Source: Colwellia sp. TT2012 (GTDB lineage Bacteria > Pseudomonadota > Gammaproteobacteria > Enterobacterales > Alteromonadaceae). From it: a DNA stretch of 64,000 nucleotides. Both the position numbers and the translations under genes were made by a program. The DNA lies in NCBI RefSeq assembly GCF_001440345.1, contig NZ_LJYX01000022.1, positions 62,001-126,000 on the forward strand. Reading direction: 5' to 3'. The notes under the pieces are model-generated. The model saw only the letters and a program-made list of their open reading frames with translations. It had not been told where the DNA came from and ran no database searches. This document shows, one piece after another, positions 26,503-34,853 of this stretch; the first letter of the stretch is position 1, and the number at the start of each line of letters is the position of its first letter.

Positions 26503-28377
26503 ATGGCTACTGAACTTTCAGAAATTAGCACGTTTATTCACAGCATTCCGCCTTTTGATAGCTTGCCTAAGCAGGTATTGGCGCAGCTGGTGCGGGAATT
26601 AACGATCAATTATGTGCGAAAAGGTGACTATCTGCCGCCAAAAGGCGTTAACGAGCCGAGATTATATATATTGCGCAAAGGGGCTATCAGCTGCCTTTCC
26701 TCTGACGGTAAATTAGTCAGCCGCTTGGGTGAAGGCGACTTGTGTGACGCTTTTTATCATCACGATGAGCAGACACTAAGTAATAGTAAAATCACCTCCG
26801 AAAGCCCGCTACAAGTTCAAACCGATGAAGATTGTTTGCTCTACAGCGTCAAGGCCGCTGTCTTAGATGAAATAGGAGCACGTTTCCCTAGTATTAGCGA
26901 TTATTTTAGCCAAAACTCCGCCCAGCGTTTAAAAAATAAAATGACTCAAGTAAATGAAGAAGCCATTCTATCTTCCTCCTTGATGAATACTGCCGTCAGT
27001 AATTTCTACCAAAGTCCTATCGCCTCGATTAATGCTGAAAAAACCATTCAGCAAGCAGCTATGCAAATGAATGAAGAGGGCTATTCCTGTTTAGTTGTGA
27101 TTGACAAAGAAAATCCCGTTGGCATCGTCACTGATAAAGATATCCGTCGCCGTTGTGTCGCTACCGGATTAGCAACCAGTGCAGCCATTAGCGAAATTAT
27201 GACCCGCGATATGTATACTATTGATGTGAAAAGCAACGCTTATGATGCGTTAATGATGATGACGGCTAAACATATCCATCACCTGCCCGTCACCCGACAT
27301 GACCAGCTAGTTGGTATGGTTACTGTCACGGATTTGATTAATAACGAAGGCCATAATGCCATTAATTTGTCGAGCATTATCCACAAAGCACGTACCATTG
27401 CTGAGCTAAAAGAAATCAGTCAGTTATTACCTAAATTGCAAATTCGCCTAGCAAAACTAGGCAGCAGTGCCGACCACGTTGGTAAGAGTATCAGCGCTAT
27501 TACCATGGCATTTACTAAGCGCTTAATTGCGATGGCCGAATATAAGTATGGCCAAGCGCCGGTACCCTATGCTTGGCTTGCTGCGGGATCGCAAGCTAGA
27601 CAAGAGCAGTTAGCGCATTCAGATCAAGATAATGCCATTATTATTTGCAACTCCATGAAGCCTTATGATGATGCTTGGTTTGAAAGTCTCGCTACTTTTG
27701 TCTGTGATGGTTTAGCTGAGTGTGGTTTTATCTATTGTCCCGGCGATATTATGGCCACTAATCCTAAATGGCGCCAGCCACAAAAAATGTGGCATAAATA
27801 CTTTACCGATTGGGTTGAGACACCTAGCCCAAAAGCACTATTAAACAGTACTATCTTCTTTGATTTAGAGACCGTTTATGGTGATGCGTCTTTACTTAAC
27901 CAGGTAAGAAAAAAACTACTCCATAAAACCCAAAGCAACACGCTATTTATCGCTCATTTAACTAAAAACGCCTTAAACTTACGCCCGCCACTGGGCTTTT
28001 TTCGCGACTTTGTTTTAAAGCACAATGGTAAACATAGAGCCACTCTCGATTTGAAACATAATGGCATAGCGCCAGTGGTCGATTTGGCGAGAATTTATGC
28101 TTTATCTGAAGGTATTAGTGCGGTAAATACCATTGAGCGAATTCAACAGGCAGCGGGCACACCTTCGCTAAGTAAAGAATCAGCGGAAAACCTAATTGAT
28201 GCTTATGAGTTTTTAGGTATGCTCAGAGTAGAGCATCAAGCGAAAGAGTTAATGCGTGGCAAGAGTGCTAATAACTATTTGTCACCGAAAGAAATCTCTA
28301 AGTTAGAGCAGGGGCACCTTAAAGATGCCTTTAAGGTGATTAAAAATCTACAAGATGCTAGACAATCGAGCTACTAA
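26503..28377 (+). CDS. cNMP-binding / CBS / DUF294 nucleotidyltransferase-like protein
   Basis: A 624-residue cytosolic protein with four parts. First comes a cyclic-nucleotide-binding-like domain (about 15-130), then a CBS pair (about 170-285, with DKENPVGIVTDKDIRRR and HHLPVTRHDQLVGMVTVTDL). The DUF294 nucleotidyltransferase-like domain follows (GSQARQEQLAHSDQDNAII, about 360-378), then its C-terminal helical domain. It resembles signal-integrating uridylyltransferase-like proteins found beside acetate transporter genes. The ATG at 26503 has a GGGG site upstream; an in-frame ATG is at 26488. It overlaps the exonuclease gene by TAATG. Confidence 0.88.
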   Translation: MATELSEISTFIHSIPPFDSLPKQVLAQLVRELTINYVRKGDYLPPKGVNEPRLYILRKGAISCLSSDGKLVSRLGEGDLCDAFYHHDEQTLSNSKITSESPLQVQTDEDCLLYSVKAAVLDEIGARFPSISDYFSQNSAQRLKNKMTQVNEEAILSSSLMNTAVSNFYQSPIASINAEKTIQQAAMQMNEEGYSCLVVIDKENPVGIVTDKDIRRRCVATGLATSAAISEIMTRDMYTIDVKSNAYDALMMMTAKHIHHLPVTRHDQLVGMVTVTDLINNEGHNAINLSSIIHKARTIAELKEISQLLPKLQIRLAKLGSSADHVGKSISAITMAFTKRLIAMAEYKYGQAPVPYAWLAAGSQARQEQLAHSDQDNAIIICNSMKPYDDAWFESLATFVCDGLAECGFIYCPGDIMATNPKWRQPQKMWHKYFTDWVETPSPKALLNSTIFFDLETVYGDASLLNQVRKKLLHKTQSNTLFIAHLTKNALNLRPPLGFFRDFVLKHNGKHRATLDLKHNGIAPVVDLARIYALSEGISAVNTIERIQQAAGTPSLSKESAENLIDAYEFLGMLRVEHQAKELMRGKSANNYLSPKEISKLEQGHLKDAFKVIKNLQDARQSSY

Positions 28378-29093
28378 TGCCCAGTACAACCTTAATTAAT
28401 TCACCGATGTTCTCTTGGCTGCTGGGTTATGAAGCCAAGCGTAAACTGTTATTAAAAAAAGCACCGGCTGGCGTGTTACATGATTTTTTATCTGTGCCTT
28501 TACCCAATATAAATACTCCCATTGATAAAGTCGCTATTTTGGCGGTGGATTTTGAAACAACGGGCCTTAATGCCAAACAAGATAAATTACTGAGTGTCGG
28601 TTATATCACCCTTCAACAGCAACAAATTTCACTCAAGTCCAGCTACCATCAAATTATCAAAAGCAAAGCACAACTTGAAGAAAGTAATGTCATTATTCAT
28701 CACATTACTGATAGCCAAAAAGAGCAAGGGCAAGCCTTAGCAACTGTGGTGGCATCTTTACTGCAAGCACTGGCGGGTAAAGTTATGCTGGTACATTTTG
28801 CTCGCATTGAAAAACAATTTTTGACTGAAGCTTGTTATGAGCTTTATGGCATGGCACCCAGTTTCCCTATGATAGATACCCTGGCACTGGCTAAGCGCCG
28901 TTTAGATAAACGCGATGTTGCTTATGATCCCTCGGAATTACGCCTTGCCAGCCTACGTCATAAAATACAATTACCCGAGCACCATGGCCATAATGCCCTC
29001 AACGATGCTATTGCTACCGCCGAATTATTTATGGCTCAAATGAGTAAAGTCAATAAAGATGGCAAGATTACGCTGAAAGATGTCTTACTCTAG
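28377..29093 (+). CDS. DnaQ-like 3'-5' exonuclease
   Basis: A 238-residue DEDD-superfamily exonuclease. Exo I is DFETTGLNAKQDKLLSVGYI (Asp and Glu ligands), Exo II is the region LVHFARIEKQFL, where Glu replaces the usual Asp, and Exo III is HNALNDAIATAELF (His and Asp ligands). It is coupled to the DUF294 gene by a TAATG overlap. The pair recurs in gammaproteobacteria next to acetate-type symporters. A role on DNA, RNA or small nucleotides is not decided by sequence. Confidence 0.87.
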   Translation: MPSTTLINSPMFSWLLGYEAKRKLLLKKAPAGVLHDFLSVPLPNINTPIDKVAILAVDFETTGLNAKQDKLLSVGYITLQQQQISLKSSYHQIIKSKAQLEESNVIIHHITDSQKEQGQALATVVASLLQALAGKVMLVHFARIEKQFLTEACYELYGMAPSFPMIDTLALAKRRLDKRDVAYDPSELRLASLRHKIQLPEHHGHNALNDAIATAELFMAQMSKVNKDGKITLKDVLL

Positions 29094-29250
29094 GACTGTA
29101 TAAAAAACATCCCGGATAAAGCTTCTGCTGCAATATCAATTTCACCTCTATTTTGTCAAATAGTGCTCTCTTTTGAGCGCTAACGCTTCCGCTTTACTGT
29201 GCTTAGGTTACAATCAAGCCATGCATAAAAATGCCAGACAAAGGATGCTC

Positions 29251-30612
29251 ATGAATAATTTACTGAATGCAGAAAACAACGGTACAGCGTTAATAATCCT
29301 TGAAAAAACAGCCTATCCAGCATGGCTTGAAAAGCAAGATAAACGTTGTCAGAACTGGTTAGAAAACACCCAGTACAAAGGTGATGGTTTAGCCCTTATC
29401 CCTAATAACCAAGGTAAGCTAAGCCAAGCTTTATTCGTGGTTACTGATGCGCATGATTATTTTGCTTGTGGCGACTTAATCAAGCAGTTACCCCAAGGTC
29501 AATATTTATTGCAAGCACAAGCCGAACACGTTACCGCGATCAGTTTTGGTTGGTTAGTTGGTGCTTATCAATATGATAGATATATCACCGACAAGTCAGA
29601 TAAAACATTAGCTAGTTTAGCGATTAACAATGCGGAGATAGTTGCCAGCGCCATTAAATTTGCCCAAGCAACCGCCTTAACACGTGATCTCGTCAATACT
29701 CCTGCTGCCGATATGATGCCAGTAGATATAGCCCAAGCTACGTTAGAGCTTGCTGAGACATTTAATGGTGCAGTTACACAAATTATTGGTGACGAGCTAT
29801 TAGTTCATAATTACCCCACTATTCATGCGGTAGGTCGCGCCAGTATTAATACCCCGCGTTTAATCGATTTAACTTGGGGTGATAAAAGTCATCCACAAGT
29901 AACACTTATTGGTAAAGGTGTCTGTTTTGACAGTGGTGGTTTAGATATGAAACCCGCTGCTGGCATGCGTAATATGAAAAAAGATATGGGCGGAGCTGCT
30001 CATGTTTTAGGTTTAGCGCAGCTGATCATGGCACATAACTTACCCATTTATTTACGAGTATTAATTCCAGCGGTAGAAAATGCGGTGTCAAGCAATGCCC
30101 TTCGTCCAGGCGATGTGGTTACTACGCGTAAAGGTCTTTCTGTTGAAATTCATAATACCGATGCCGAAGGTCGTTTGGTGCTATGTGATGCCTTAGCAGA
30201 GGCAGAAAACGATGAGCCTGAATTGATCATAGATTTTGCCACCTTAACCGGTGCTATGCGTGTTGCTTTAGGCACTGAAATAGCGGGATTTTTCTCCAAT
30301 AATGATCAAATTGCTGCCGAGATCACTTCTGCCGGCAGTAAAATTAGCGATCCGGTATGGCGTATGCCGTTACATAAGCCTTATGATGATTTATTCCAAA
30401 GCACTATAGCTGATATGACTAACTGCCCAACCCAGCCTTTTGGCGGTGCTATTACTGCCGCATTATATTTACAGCGGTTTGTTGAAAAGACCGATTGGGT
30501 ACACTTTGATGTTATGGCTTTTAATGTTCGTCATTTGCCTGGTCGCCCCTTAGGTGGTGAGGCTTTTGGTATCCGTGCTGTGTTCGACTATTTACAAGCT
30601 AGGTTTAAATAG
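29251..30612 (+). CDS. M17 leucyl aminopeptidase-family protein
   Basis: A cytosolic zinc or manganese aminopeptidase. From the ATG at 29251 (AAGGA site seven bases upstream) it is 453 residues. The open frame extends to 29173 without a better start. Metal ligands are visible: K222 and D227 in GKGVCFDSGGLD, then D304 and E306 in NTDAEGR, with Arg308. It matches the shorter PepB-like branch of M17. The last 24 codons (LPGRPLGGEAFGIRAVFDYL...) form the first unit of a tandem repeat array that continues past the stop codon. Confidence 0.92.
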   Translation: MNNLLNAENNGTALIILEKTAYPAWLEKQDKRCQNWLENTQYKGDGLALIPNNQGKLSQALFVVTDAHDYFACGDLIKQLPQGQYLLQAQAEHVTAISFGWLVGAYQYDRYITDKSDKTLASLAINNAEIVASAIKFAQATALTRDLVNTPAADMMPVDIAQATLELAETFNGAVTQIIGDELLVHNYPTIHAVGRASINTPRLIDLTWGDKSHPQVTLIGKGVCFDSGGLDMKPAAGMRNMKKDMGGAAHVLGLAQLIMAHNLPIYLRVLIPAVENAVSSNALRPGDVVTTRKGLSVEIHNTDAEGRLVLCDALAEAENDEPELIIDFATLTGAMRVALGTEIAGFFSNNDQIAAEITSAGSKISDPVWRMPLHKPYDDLFQSTIADMTNCPTQPFGGAITAALYLQRFVEKTDWVHFDVMAFNVRHLPGRPLGGEAFGIRAVFDYLQARFK

Positions 30613-31130
30613 GCTAGGCGGATTAGGTACAATAGATGTTCGCCGCTGCATAGTTATCCTGGTCGCCCCTTAGGTGGCGAGGCTTTTGCTATCCGTGCGT
30701 TATTTATCGCTAGTATGCGACTATTTACCAGCTAGGTTTAAATAGGCTAGGCGGATTAGGTACAGTAGATGTTCGCCGCTGCATAGTTATCCTGGTCGCC
30801 CCTTAGGTGGCGAGGCTTTTGCTATCCGTGCGTTATTTATCGCTAGTATGCGACTATTTACCAGCTAGGTTTAAATAGGCTAGGCGGATTAGGTACAATA
30901 GATGTTCGCCGCTGCATAGTTATCCTGGTCGCCCCTTAGGTGGCGAGGCTTTTGCTATCCGTGCTGTGTTCGACTATTTACAAGCTAGGTTTAAATAGGC
31001 TAGGCGGATTAGGTACAGTAGATGTTCGCCGCTGCATAGTTATCCTGGTCGCCCCTTAGGTGGTGAGGCTTTTGGTATCCGTGCGTTATTTACCGCGAGT
31101 ATGCGACTATTTACAAGCTAGGTTTAAATA
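30538..31130 (+). repeat. Five-copy tandem array grown from the 3' end of the M17 gene
   Basis: CCTGGTCGCCCCTTAGGTGG begins at 30538, 30658, 30791, 30924 and 31044. Spacings are 120, 133, 133 and 120 bases. The first copy is the coding end of the aminopeptidase gene plus its stop and short trailer; the others are non-coding. Copies 2, 3 and 5 carry an extra 13-base segment. Copies 2-4 have GGCGA in place of GGTGA, completing a TCGCC/GGCGA stem. The linker alternates between GTACAATAG and GTACAGTAG. Confidence 0.95.
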
Positions 31131-31170
31131 GCTAGCTTTTAATTTTATTGCTTATTTTCCGTAAAAAATC

Positions 31171-31198
31171 AGCCTAATATCTTAGGCTAATTTACTTT
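31171..31198 (+). terminator. Probable terminator after the repeat array
   Basis: AGCCTAA, loop TATC and TTAGGCT form a stem followed by AATTTACTTTTA. The tail is only moderately T-rich. Confidence 0.5.
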
Positions 31199-31264
31199 TA
31201 TAAAGTCATCCTGTCATAACTTATGTAGGCTGACTTTTTTATGCTTTACTCTTTATGCGCACAC

Positions 31265-32014
31265 TTAGTGTATTTGATATTTAGCATAGATTTTTTCAAT
31301 AGTGCCATCGTGCTTAAGCTGTTTTATCACTTTATTGACCGCATCCCTTAAGTCGGCATCTTTAAAGGCCATATGCGAATACACATCTGGCCATAAGTGA
31401 TGAATGTTAAAGTCACTTTTCTTTATCTGTGTCTTTCCTTGGTAATATTTATGCTCTAAGTCATGAAAGAATATATGAATATCACCTACTCGAATATCTT
31501 TCTGGCCCGCGGCCATTAAATAAGTAGTCTCTTTAGGGTGGGAGTGCTCTGAGTAATTAACATTAGCCAATGCCATTTTTTTATACTGCTCACCCAAGAG
31601 ATCGGTTGCCCCTTGATAAGCGGCGATAGAAAATGCCTGTAAGTCGTCGATACTTTCGATTTCAAGACCATGCTCCTTCTTAGACACAGCCACATCGGTA
31701 TAACGGAAAAGCGCCGCAGATAAATAACCATTCACTTTTGCAGCAGAAAATATATTACAAGCGACGTCAATAATCTTGCCGCTGTTAATTTCATGTAGCA
31801 ATCTATGATTACTCATAAAAATGAATTGAACTTCATATTCAGGCAATTGCTTAAATATTTCTCGGGTTATATCAAGAAACAAACCCTTGTTTTCCGCTTC
31901 GATAAAAAATGGCGGGAAATTACCGACACCAACACGCAGCTCGTGTTTGGCAAGTAACAAAGAAGGAAAAAACAGTAAAAAAACAATTAACACCTGCGGG
32001 TATATTTTAAACAT
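31265..32014 (-). CDS. Periplasmic solute-binding-like protein (SBP_bac_3 type)
   Basis: From the ATG at 32014 the product is 249 residues with a clear signal peptide (FKIYPQVLIVFLLFFPSLLLAK). A type 2 periplasmic binding fold follows: LRVGVGNFPPFFIEAENKGL at the start, the hinge region around IESIDDLQAFSIAAYQGATD and the closing DLRDAVNKVIKQLKHDGTIE helix. Such stand-alone proteins in marine gammaproteobacteria often bind amino acids or feed signalling proteins; no permease genes are nearby. The frame is open to 32203, with alternative starts at 32122 and 32203, but these would bury the signal peptide. Confidence 0.8.
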   Translation of the reverse strand: MFKIYPQVLIVFLLFFPSLLLAKHELRVGVGNFPPFFIEAENKGLFLDITREIFKQLPEYEVQFIFMSNHRLLHEINSGKIIDVACNIFSAAKVNGYLSAALFRYTDVAVSKKEHGLEIESIDDLQAFSIAAYQGATDLLGEQYKKMALANVNYSEHSHPKETTYLMAAGQKDIRVGDIHIFFHDLEHKYYQGKTQIKKSDFNIHHLWPDVYSHMAFKDADLRDAVNKVIKQLKHDGTIEKIYAKYQIH

Positions 32015-32500
32015 AAACGAACAAATTGTTGATAATGCCGTAAACAGTATAAACCAAGTGTTAACTAAATTTAAACAACTAAATTTAAAGGTCACTAACG
32101 GCCGTCGCTTGCCAAACTTCATGAGTAGAAAGTTCCTTTTCTTCAGGCAATAAGCACTTAATAGTTTGCTCACTCCAGTAACGCTACGCCATGAGATAGC
32201 CAAAAATATTTTTAAAACCTCGCCATAAAGTAACGTTTTTTTTCATCTCGGTACTTGCGTCAGTTGTCATAATTTTTCTTCTTCTCCTTGTTATTTTACT
32301 TAGTCGCTACATATTATTACCTTAATTTATTGTCAATTTGTGCTAATTAATAAATTTGACAAAATACCCACGAGTAACCTCTATTTAATCTCGATTTTTA
32401 CTCTTTTCATCGAATTTAATACATTTCCCATTGGTTTCACGCTCAAAAAAACATAAACTCAGGACGTTGAAATTTTTCAAATAGACCTCTAGGACTAGAA
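32015..32500. other. Intergenic region between two divergent genes
   Basis: AT-rich promoter region of the solute-binding-like gene and the S9 peptidase. A TTGACA at 32356-32361 is a possible -35 box for the peptidase, but the -10 is not clear. A minus-strand open frame continues into 32203 without convincing coding content. Confidence 0.35.
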
Positions 32501-34582
32501 ATGAAACTAAAAATAAACTCGTTAAAACAAGCCTTAGCGCTCAGTTTTGGCTTGCTTACTTGCTCAGTCGCCACAGCTGAACAAACAAGCAAAGTTATTA
32601 CCGCTGAAAACCTGGCCACCTTGCAATCCGTTAGCCAAGCACAAGTAAGCCCAAGTGGTGAATATATTGCCTATACTCGCTCAGTTCCTCGGGAAATCTA
32701 TGTTGAAAAAGACGGTAAAAATTGGACTGAGTTATATCTAGTGAATGATAAAGGCGTAGAGCGTGCTTTTATTACTGGCAAAGTAAATGTTAGAAGTATT
32801 CAGTGGTCTGCTGATGGTGCATTAATTTACTTCTTAGCCAAAATGCATGATGATAAATTCACTGCTCTTTATCAAATCCCGGTCAATGGTGGCCAAGCAC
32901 AAAAATCCGTGCACTTAAAAGACACCAACATTGCTCATTATGCGCTGAGCAATGATAATAAAAAAATTGCTATCTTGGCAAAAAAAGCCAAAGATAAATC
33001 AGTTAAAAAACTACACGATTTAGGCTTTAAAGCGGAAGTTTTCGAAGAAGAGCTAAGCAATCAACTTTTATACCTAATCGACCTTACTCAGTCTGATAAA
33101 GCGCTCACGCCTGAAGCATGGGACATCAAGGGTTATGTTGCTGATGTTCATTTTTCGCCAACAGGTAAAGAGTTATTAGTAAAAACTCAACCTACTGCCT
33201 TAATTGATGACAAATACATGAAGTCACAATGGCACATTGTTGATATCGCTAAAAAATCGGTTAAGACTTCTTTTGCTACCGCAGGAAAATTAGGCGCTGC
33301 AGAATTTTCCTATGATGGTAAATATGTTGCCTTACTTGGTGCTCAAGACCAGCATGACCCAGCAACAGGTCGCTTATTTATAGCGAATGTTAGCTCAGGA
33401 AAAGTAGCTAACTGGTTACCAGATTTTAACGGTCACGTCAGTGATTTTGAATGGTCTAATAAGCACAATGAATTATATTTTATCGCCAATATAGGCACCC
33501 AGTCTGTTGTTGCCAAGATAAAGCCTGGCGCTAACAAATACCAAACAATCGTTGCTGGTGGACAATTCATCGCCGCTAACTTGAGTATTTCTGACTCAGA
33601 CAAAACCCTTGTGGTAAAAGCCAACAGTGCTCAGCATCCTAACGAAGTATTTATGCTGCGCGGAAAAAAACAAACGCGTTTAACTGACTCAAATACTTGG
33701 TTAAATGATGTTTCATTAGCGAAACAAGAAAGCCTTACTATTAAAGCCCGTGACGGTGTTGAAATTGGTGGTGTGTTAATTTATCCTCTTGATTACAAAA
33801 AAGGTCAGCGTTATCCATTAATCATGTCAGTACACGGTGGCCCAGAAAGCCATGATAAAGATGGCTGGTTAACCGCTTACTCTCGTCCTGGCCAATTAGC
33901 GGCAGCACAAGGTTACGTGGTATTTCACCCTAACTACCGTGGTAGCACAGGTAAAGGCGTAGACTATTCTAAACTGGGGCAAAATGATTACGCCGGTAAA
34001 GAATTTGATGACTTGGTCGACCTTAAAAACCACCTGGTTAATATTGGTTTAGTGAATGAGAAAAAAGTGGGTATCACTGGCGGCTCATACGGTGGTTATG
34101 CTTCCGCTTGGGGTGCAACTAAACTCACTAAGCATTTTGCCGCTAGTGTCATGTTTGTTGGCATTGCTAACCAATTATCTAAATTTGGTACTACCGATAT
34201 TTCCAACGAAATGAATTTGGTCCATGCTCGCTCATACCCATGGGACAAATGGCAATGGTATTTAGAGCGCAGTCCGATTTATTGGGTAGAGCAATCTGAA
34301 ACACCATTACTCATTATGCACGGTAAAGCCGATCCACGCGTGCATCCAGCACAATCTATGGAAATGTACCGTTACATGAAAGTACGGGGCAAAACCGTGC
34401 GTTTAGTCTATTACCCAGGTGAAGGCCATGGTAATAAACGTGCCGCTGCCAAGTACGATTACAGCTTACGTTTAATGCGTTGGATGGATAACTACTTAAA
34501 ACATGATAACCAGCCAATGCCAGCACATGATTTACCTCATGCAGCGAACTTAACGGCGAAAAAAGAAACGGAAAAAAGCTAA
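32501..34582 (+). CDS. S9-family (prolyl oligopeptidase/acylaminoacyl peptidase) serine peptidase
   Basis: An exported 693-residue peptidase with a signal peptide (to about residue 26, CSVATAE). An N-terminal beta-propeller covers about 30-415. A C-terminal alpha/beta-hydrolase carries G-G-S529-Y-G-G as nucleophile motif, Asp611 in GKADPRVHP and His643 in GEGHGN. It should cleave peptides in the periplasm. It ends with a basic, Glu/Lys-rich tail and is followed by a strong terminator. It stands alone ahead of the TonB receptor gene. Confidence 0.93.
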   Translation: MKLKINSLKQALALSFGLLTCSVATAEQTSKVITAENLATLQSVSQAQVSPSGEYIAYTRSVPREIYVEKDGKNWTELYLVNDKGVERAFITGKVNVRSIQWSADGALIYFLAKMHDDKFTALYQIPVNGGQAQKSVHLKDTNIAHYALSNDNKKIAILAKKAKDKSVKKLHDLGFKAEVFEEELSNQLLYLIDLTQSDKALTPEAWDIKGYVADVHFSPTGKELLVKTQPTALIDDKYMKSQWHIVDIAKKSVKTSFATAGKLGAAEFSYDGKYVALLGAQDQHDPATGRLFIANVSSGKVANWLPDFNGHVSDFEWSNKHNELYFIANIGTQSVVAKIKPGANKYQTIVAGGQFIAANLSISDSDKTLVVKANSAQHPNEVFMLRGKKQTRLTDSNTWLNDVSLAKQESLTIKARDGVEIGGVLIYPLDYKKGQRYPLIMSVHGGPESHDKDGWLTAYSRPGQLAAAQGYVVFHPNYRGSTGKGVDYSKLGQNDYAGKEFDDLVDLKNHLVNIGLVNEKKVGITGGSYGGYASAWGATKLTKHFAASVMFVGIANQLSKFGTTDISNEMNLVHARSYPWDKWQWYLERSPIYWVEQSETPLLIMHGKADPRVHPAQSMEMYRYMKVRGKTVRLVYYPGEGHGNKRAAAKYDYSLRLMRWMDNYLKHDNQPMPAHDLPHAANLTAKKETEKS

Positions 34583-34606
34583 GTAAAGCATTATAAATAT
34601 TAGCCT

Positions 34607-34638
34607 AAGGCCAAGTACTGCTGTGCTTGGCCTTTTTT
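34607..34638 (+). terminator. Terminator after the S9 peptidase gene
   Basis: AAGGCCAAG and CTTGGCCTT form a 9-bp stem around a 10-base loop and are followed by TTTT. Confidence 0.9.
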
Positions 34639-34780
34639 GTCTTTACCTTTTCAGAAGCCGCCCCCTTCATACAAATAGCGAGTCAATTCCCCAAAGATAG
34701 ACCAGTAAAGCTGAAAAATTAGTTTATTTAAATCTACAAACCAGAGGATTACAAATAATTACAATACAAACCTTTGTAAA

Positions 34781-34800
34781 TAGTAATGATTATCATTAGA
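34781..34800 (+). promoter_or_regulatory. Fur box of the TonB-dependent receptor
   Basis: TAATGATTATCATTA (34784-34798) is a perfect 15-base palindrome matching the Fur consensus core, 56 bases upstream of the receptor start. It predicts repression in iron-replete cells. Confidence 0.8.
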
Positions 34801-34853
34801 ATTCGCATAGTTACTTAGTGTTACTCTAATATTATTAAAGGTTTGAGTTATTT

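Noticed and set aside
30538-31130. CRISPR-like regular spacing
   Set aside because: The repeated units are 120-133 bases and almost wholly identical, with no unique spacers and no cas genes. They derive from the aminopeptidase gene end.
32015-32203. N-terminal extension of the solute-binding-like protein
   Set aside because: It would put over 60 residues before a clear signal peptide.
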